Shown: positions 36,001 through 42,000 of the stretch, one piece after another
Numbering within the stretch: position 1 is the stretch's first letter
Layout of the letters: every line of letters begins with the position of its first letter
Origin: Cryptomeria japonica
Lineage: Eukaryota; Streptophyta; Pinopsida; Cupressales; Cupressaceae
DNA: 64,000 nucleotides
Direction of reading: 5' to 3'
Assembly: GCF_030272615.1 (NCBI RefSeq)
Contig: NC_081412.1
Location: 478,491,657 to 478,555,656 of the forward strand
Notes under the pieces: model-generated
Database searches by the model: none
Told to the model about the DNA's origin: nothing
What the model saw: only the letters and a program-made list of their open reading frames with translations
Translations under genes and position numbers: made by a program

Positions 36001-39000
36001 CTAACATGGAATCCAATAATTCTCTATACCCAGTGATGTGTCTTGAAGACCCACTATCAATGATCTAGGTGTTAGATTTATTGGATACTTGGCTAGAGAG
36101 GGCAGAGTAGAATACATGCTTCTCGGAGTCATATTCTTCCCTTTTCACTTTTGCAAATGTAGCTTGTTGTTTGATTCTATCGGGACATTTTGCTGCATAG
36201 TGTCCATATTGATCACACCTAAAGCACTGAATGTGAGAGTTGTCTTTCTTAGATGACCTTTTCTCATGTCGGTTCTTTCTCTTCTTGAAATGTTTCTTCT
36301 TGCTTTTCTTGTTGGAGTTGGTATTTAGAACATGGAGATCTTCATCTATGTTCTTTTTCTTGATCCCCTTCTTATTTAACCTTGACTCCTCTTGAAGACA
36401 ATCTGCTCTTAGCCTTTCAAATTTCGGATATTTAGCCCTTGCACTAATGCCTTGGACGAATGTTTCCCATGTACTAGGCAACCCATCAAGAACAATGAGC
36501 ATTAGCTCTTTGCTTTGGATCTCATATCCAAGCGTTACCAGTTCATCCCTTAGGGCTGATATCCATATAAAGTATGCATTGATTGACTCTCCTGTATTCA
36601 TACTTATATGATTTATTTCCCTTTTTAGAGCCAAGGTTCTACTTGCATTGTTTATCTCGAATGCACTTTCGAGTGCTTTGAACATATGGTAGGTAGTCTC
36701 ATGCTTTGTTATTATTGGCATAATGTGATTTCTCACTCCATCGACTATGATCTTCATGGCTTTTTCATTTCCCTCAATCCATGTCGATTTGTCAGGTTCA
36801 TTCTCTGGTTCTTTAGATTCAATTCTTACAAATGATTTAACTTTATTCTCTTTTAGAATCATCTTAATTCTGAATTTCCATGCTGAGAAATTATCGCCTC
36901 CTTCAAGTCTATCCTCAAATCTAATAGCATCAGCCATGAAAATGTGATGTTTATATCTTCAATTTGAACTTCTCAAATTTGAATGCCTTAGGTTCGATCA
37001 ACGTGGCTCTGCTACCATGTAAATGATATTCAAATTTATGTTCAAATCTAAGTTGTAGGAGTTCAGAAATTCTTTTACTGTTTTATTGACGGTTGCTTCT
37101 TATTTGCAGGTTGTTGTAGACGACATTAATTAATTTCGATGATCCTACAGCATTTCACACGGCATATACTTATATGTAATGCCTACCGATCAAGGCATGC
37201 CTTGACCGGACATGTCTCTTGACATGCCTGATCAATACATGTCTTGATCGGTTCATAGGCATCGTTTCATTAAAGCGCTTTACCAATAACTATCGGGTCA
37301 AGACAAATGCTATTTAATATTAACAACCGATAACCAATCGGATCAAGTCAAATGCTATTTAATATTAACAACCGATAACAAATCGGTATGATGTGGGATT
37401 AATACGATAACTATAGTTATCATAAATCCAATCTGTTCTATTACAACCACAGAGTATGAAATATGGTCATAGCACGATCGACTACATTTGATAATGATGT
37501 CCAAGTGTCGAACTGTGCAATATGATGTTTGGATTGTGAAATGCATATAAGGATGATTATAACAAGTTTATTCATTCAATCATGAAGTCTACCATTAGCT
37601 TGTAGTTACATCGATAAGGTAGATGATTGAATGAGAGATAAATGAAGTCTCTCATTCAATCATTTATCTTACCGAAGGTACTTAGTTTCAACACTTAAGG
37701 CCACAAGACTCGACTTTGCCCAAAAAAGTCACCACAAGAGAGTACCACCAAAAGATAGTCATTTTGAAGAAGAAGATGAACGCAAGAAACCATATCTTTC
37801 TTACAATGACCGGGAGGAATTGAAGAAAAAGGGCCTTTGCTTTGATTGCAAAGAGTAGTAGAAAGAAAGGTCACACCTGCAGCCGAGATCCAAGGAAGGA
37901 CAATATAAGGAGAAAATGTTATGTATGCCATGAACAATAGAATACCGAGCATTAATGCCAAGCCAGAGATGAATTAAAGAAGAAGAGTCTATGTTTCAAA
38001 TGCAAAGAACCATGGAACTATAACCATCAATATAAAAGAGGACACATACATATGATAGAAGAAGACTATGATGGAGAAACATCCAGCAAGAAAACAAGGC
38101 ATTCTTAGTGAATGTCAGGGACACTCTTAGTGAATGTCAGAAGCACTCTTAGTGAGTGCTAGGAACATTCTCAGTGAATGTTTGGGGTACTCTTAGCAAG
38201 TGCCAGGAGCATTCTTAGTGAGTACTAAGGACATTCTTAGTGAATGTAGAGGATACTCTGAGTGAGTGTCAAGAACCTAACAATATGTGTTTCTGTGTGT
38301 ATGCTTTGTGTTTGCATATGTTTGCTCCATGTTTTATGTGTATTCTATGTGTCTATTTCATGTCTGATGTATTTTCAGCATGTTTATTCCATGTGTATTT
38401 CCAAAGCCATTTCATATTGAGAATCATTTTGAGCACTCCGTGATCATTGCTTGAGGACAAGCAATCTTGAGTGGGGGAGACTGTAATGACCCTTATTATT
38501 TATAGCTTATTTATGATCACCTATATTATTTAGATTGGAAGCTCTTGTGTTTTAATCATAGATATTATCATATTCAGCATTTATATGTTACCATTATTAA
38601 TCCACAAATTATAAATTTACAATTATATTATTATATAAATTCACAATTTATAATTATATATTATTTATAATATTTACTGATTATTAATTTACAAATAATA
38701 ATAAAATTTAACCATTATTATAAGCCTTAGCGAGGAGGGGGATAATGATTGGTAACGAATATTGGGAAGCGGTGACTTTTCAAGGAGTCACCGCCATTCC
38801 CAATTCCATTCTAATGAGCATGACTCCCCACTAAGGACATGGAGGAAAATAAAGGGAAGGCTCGAGGGAAGATAGAGAAGGGAGAAAATAAGGAGAATTT
38901 GCTGAGGAGCAGAATACGTGATCTGCAAGAAGAAGAAGATACCAGCCATTGTGTCACGAACGTATAACACAAGGGAAAAAAAAAAGAACCATGAATGATC

Positions 39001-42000
39001 AAATTATACTATTGAAATATCAAACACGTAAATCAGAATACAGCTATAAATGACAATCATAAATAAACATCACAAGTAACCCAAGGGAATTAATGAAAGA
39101 AGATACTGTTTATAAGATCTGTTAAAAATATCATAGATAAGTGCTACTACAGCAAACATAATAATAGCTCGATATAATAAATATAAAGTATACACATCAA
39201 CATTAATATTGTGAGTTAATACATAAGATCAGACACAGCAACTATGTTGCTATAAGCATAATACAGATCAGACATTGCATGCTTTAAGTGTTTATATCAG
39301 AGACAGCAAATCCATACTGCTATAAGCAATATCATATTCTATCTCATTGCATATTTATATTACCATATTGGACACAGCAGAGATCCTAGATATTGTAATT
39401 ATAAGGAATTCAAGTAATTGTCCCATAATTCCTAATTATCCTAAAAGGGAACATTACAGGGTGAGAATAGAAAGAAGTTTGTTTCGACTCCAGAAGCTGA
39501 AAAGAACTTTCAAATTTTAAAAAGAAAGGTTGTAGAGCGGCCTATCCTTGTCTTGCCTGATTTTAATAAGGTTTTCACCATTGAATGTGATGCAAGTGGT
39601 TATGCAATAGGGGCTGTCCTTAGTCAAGAAAACAGGTCGTTTGCCTTCTTTAGTGAAAAATTAAATGATGCTACGAAGAAGTATTCATCTTATGATTTAG
39701 AAATGTATGCTATGGTTCAAGCTTTTTAAAAATGGAGGCACGATCTTCTTCCTAGAGAGTTTATTGTTTATACTGACAATCATGTACTTCAGTTTTTGAA
39801 TAGTCAGGATAAGCTAAGCCACAGGCGCATGAAATGGGTAGAGTATCTACAAAGCTTCACATTTACTATCAAGCACAAGAAGGAGCAGTCCAACAAGGTG
39901 GTGGATGCATTAAGTAGGAGGGCAATGATGATTCAAGAAATCAAGTTGGAGAGTGTTGGTATAGAATCCTTCAAGGGTATGTATGATGATGATGCTGATT
40001 TCAAGGATATTTATGCTTCTTGTAAACAATCTAATGGTGTTTATCATGATGATAATTCTGATTTTCTGATTCAAGAAGGTCTGTTGTTCAAAGGGGCCCA
40101 ATTGTGTGTGCCCAAATGTTCTATAAGAGATAATTTAATTAAGGAGAAGCACAGTGGTAGTCTTGCAGGACATTTTGGTCTAGATAAGACCTTAAAGCAG
40201 GCTAAGAAGGCACTATTATTGGCCTAGAATGCAAAGTGATGTAAGGAAATTTGTTGAAAGGTGTGTTATTTGTCAAAGGGCCAAAGGAACTAACACAAAT
40301 GCAGATCTTTATCAGCCTTTACCAATTCCAAGTAGGCCATGGCAGTCTATCAGTATGGATTTTGTACTTGGCTTACCCAGAATACCTAGAGGATTTGATT
40401 CTATTTATGTTGTTGTAGACAGGTTTTCCAAAATGGCACACTTCATACCATGTAAGAGCACTAATGATGCATCATATATTGTTGGTTTGTTCTTCAAGGA
40501 GGTGGTAAGAATCCATGGTTTGCCTTTGAATATTGTTTTAGATAGAGATAGTAAATTTGTTGGCCATTTTTGGAGAACTTTGTGGAAGAAACTTGGTACT
40601 AACTTGAGTTTCAGTTCAGCCTATCACCCACAAACAGATGGGCATACAGAGGTGGTAAATAGGAGCCTTGGTAATCTCCTAAGATGTTTAACAAAGGAGC
40701 ATTCAACACAATGGGATCTAATCTTACCCCAGGCTGAGTTTGCATACAATGATTCCATCAACAGAAGCATTGGTAAGAATCCATTTGAAGTAGTTTATGG
40801 ATTGCAGGCTAGAGGAGTGTTTGAGTTGAGGGATATCACTAGTATGGAGAGGAGAAGTGCTGAAGGGGAGCAATTTAATGTGTCTATGCAAGAAATCCAT
40901 CAACAAGTTAAACAAAATCTCCAAAAGACCATTGAGAAATATAAGCAACATGCTGATTTGAAAAGGAGAGAAGTTCATTTTAAAGTTGGGGATTTGGTTT
41001 TGGCTCACTTGAGGAAAGAAAGGCTTCCCAGAGGACAGTATGATAAGCTGCAAATGAAGAAGATAGGGCCATGTAGAGTGGTCCACAAATTTGGAACTAA
41101 TGCCTATGAGATAGAACTCCCTCCCGAGGTTGCTATCTCACCTATTTTTAATGTTTCTGACCTTTACCCTTACAAAGGGGCTATGGTTGCAAGTGAAGAT
41201 GCAGGTTCATCAATGATATCAGATGAAGATTGGATCAGAGATCTACCCCCAAGTCAACCAGTGGAGTTAGAGTGCATTTTGGACAAGAAAGAGCTCAACA
41301 AGACAAGGAGGAAAGTCTATTATCAGTACCTAGTCAAATGGAAAGGGCTACCAATGGAGGATGCCACTTGGATGACTAAAGAGGACATCATCAAGCATGG
41401 ATATACTGTTGCAGGTCTTAACTCAGTGGGAACTTGAGTTCTTTTCCCAGGGGAGTATGGTGCAAGGGCACCTCTAGGTCCTATTAGGCCTCATATAGGC
41501 AAAATGGGATTTTTGTTAAATTTTGTCTTAAATTGTCCTAATAAGGTCTTCTTAGGTCATTTTAGACCATTTTTTATCATTATGTCAGGTTGTAAGCCTA
41601 TTGGCAAAAAGATGCAAAAGTTGTCATGCATTTTTTGTCAAAATTGCTAGAAGAGGGAAAAATCAAGAAAAAAAGGTGAAAAGTCATGACAAGGCGTGGA
41701 TCAGTTACATATGATGATTTTTGGCTTAAATAAGCCTTTTTGGCTCCATTGTAAGGATTGATCAAGATTTCAAGAGCAATTTTCAATTAAAACCTCAGTT
41801 TTCTTGCTTTTTGTGTGCTAACAGTCTGATTTTGGCTCGATTTGAACTTCTTTTCTTCACTCCCATGAAAATTTACTGATTGGGATGGCTTGAGCTTTGA
41901 ATCTACTCGAATGTGAACCTGGTTTGCCAAATTTCATTGAGCTTTTGCAAAGATATTGAATTTTTTGTAATAAAGGGTCAAAACCCTACCTAGGGCAACC

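Larger units (their letters stand above)
31926..37693 (-). mobile_element. Element D: Ty1/copia retrotransposon, minus strand, inserted in gag of C
   Basis: LTRs 31,926-32,572 and 37,018-37,693 (TGTAAATGAT...TTTCAACA on the plus strand), with exact 5-bp duplications cttaa (31,921-31,925 and 37,694-37,698). The coding strand is minus, with order gag, protease, integrase, RT, RNase H, which is copia order. Gag and pol share one frame, as in many copia polyproteins. It is inactivated by several stops, two frame changes and a deletion in integrase. It is the innermost and so the youngest member of this branch of the nest. Confidence 0.94.
30008..39458 (+). mobile_element. Element C: non-autonomous gag-only gypsy-type LTR element
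   Basis: Two 977-bp LTRs (30,008-30,984 and 38,482-39,458; TGTAATGACC...GGRACATTACA) flanked by exact 5-bp duplications gggtg (30,003-30,007 and 39,459-39,463). A perfect tRNA-Met primer-binding site and a polypurine tract are present. With nested copia D removed, C is only about 3.7 kb and encodes a gag-like protein with zinc fingers but no protease, RT or integrase, so it would depend on another element's enzymes. Inserted in the RT-RNase H part of A, in the same direction. Confidence 0.92.
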
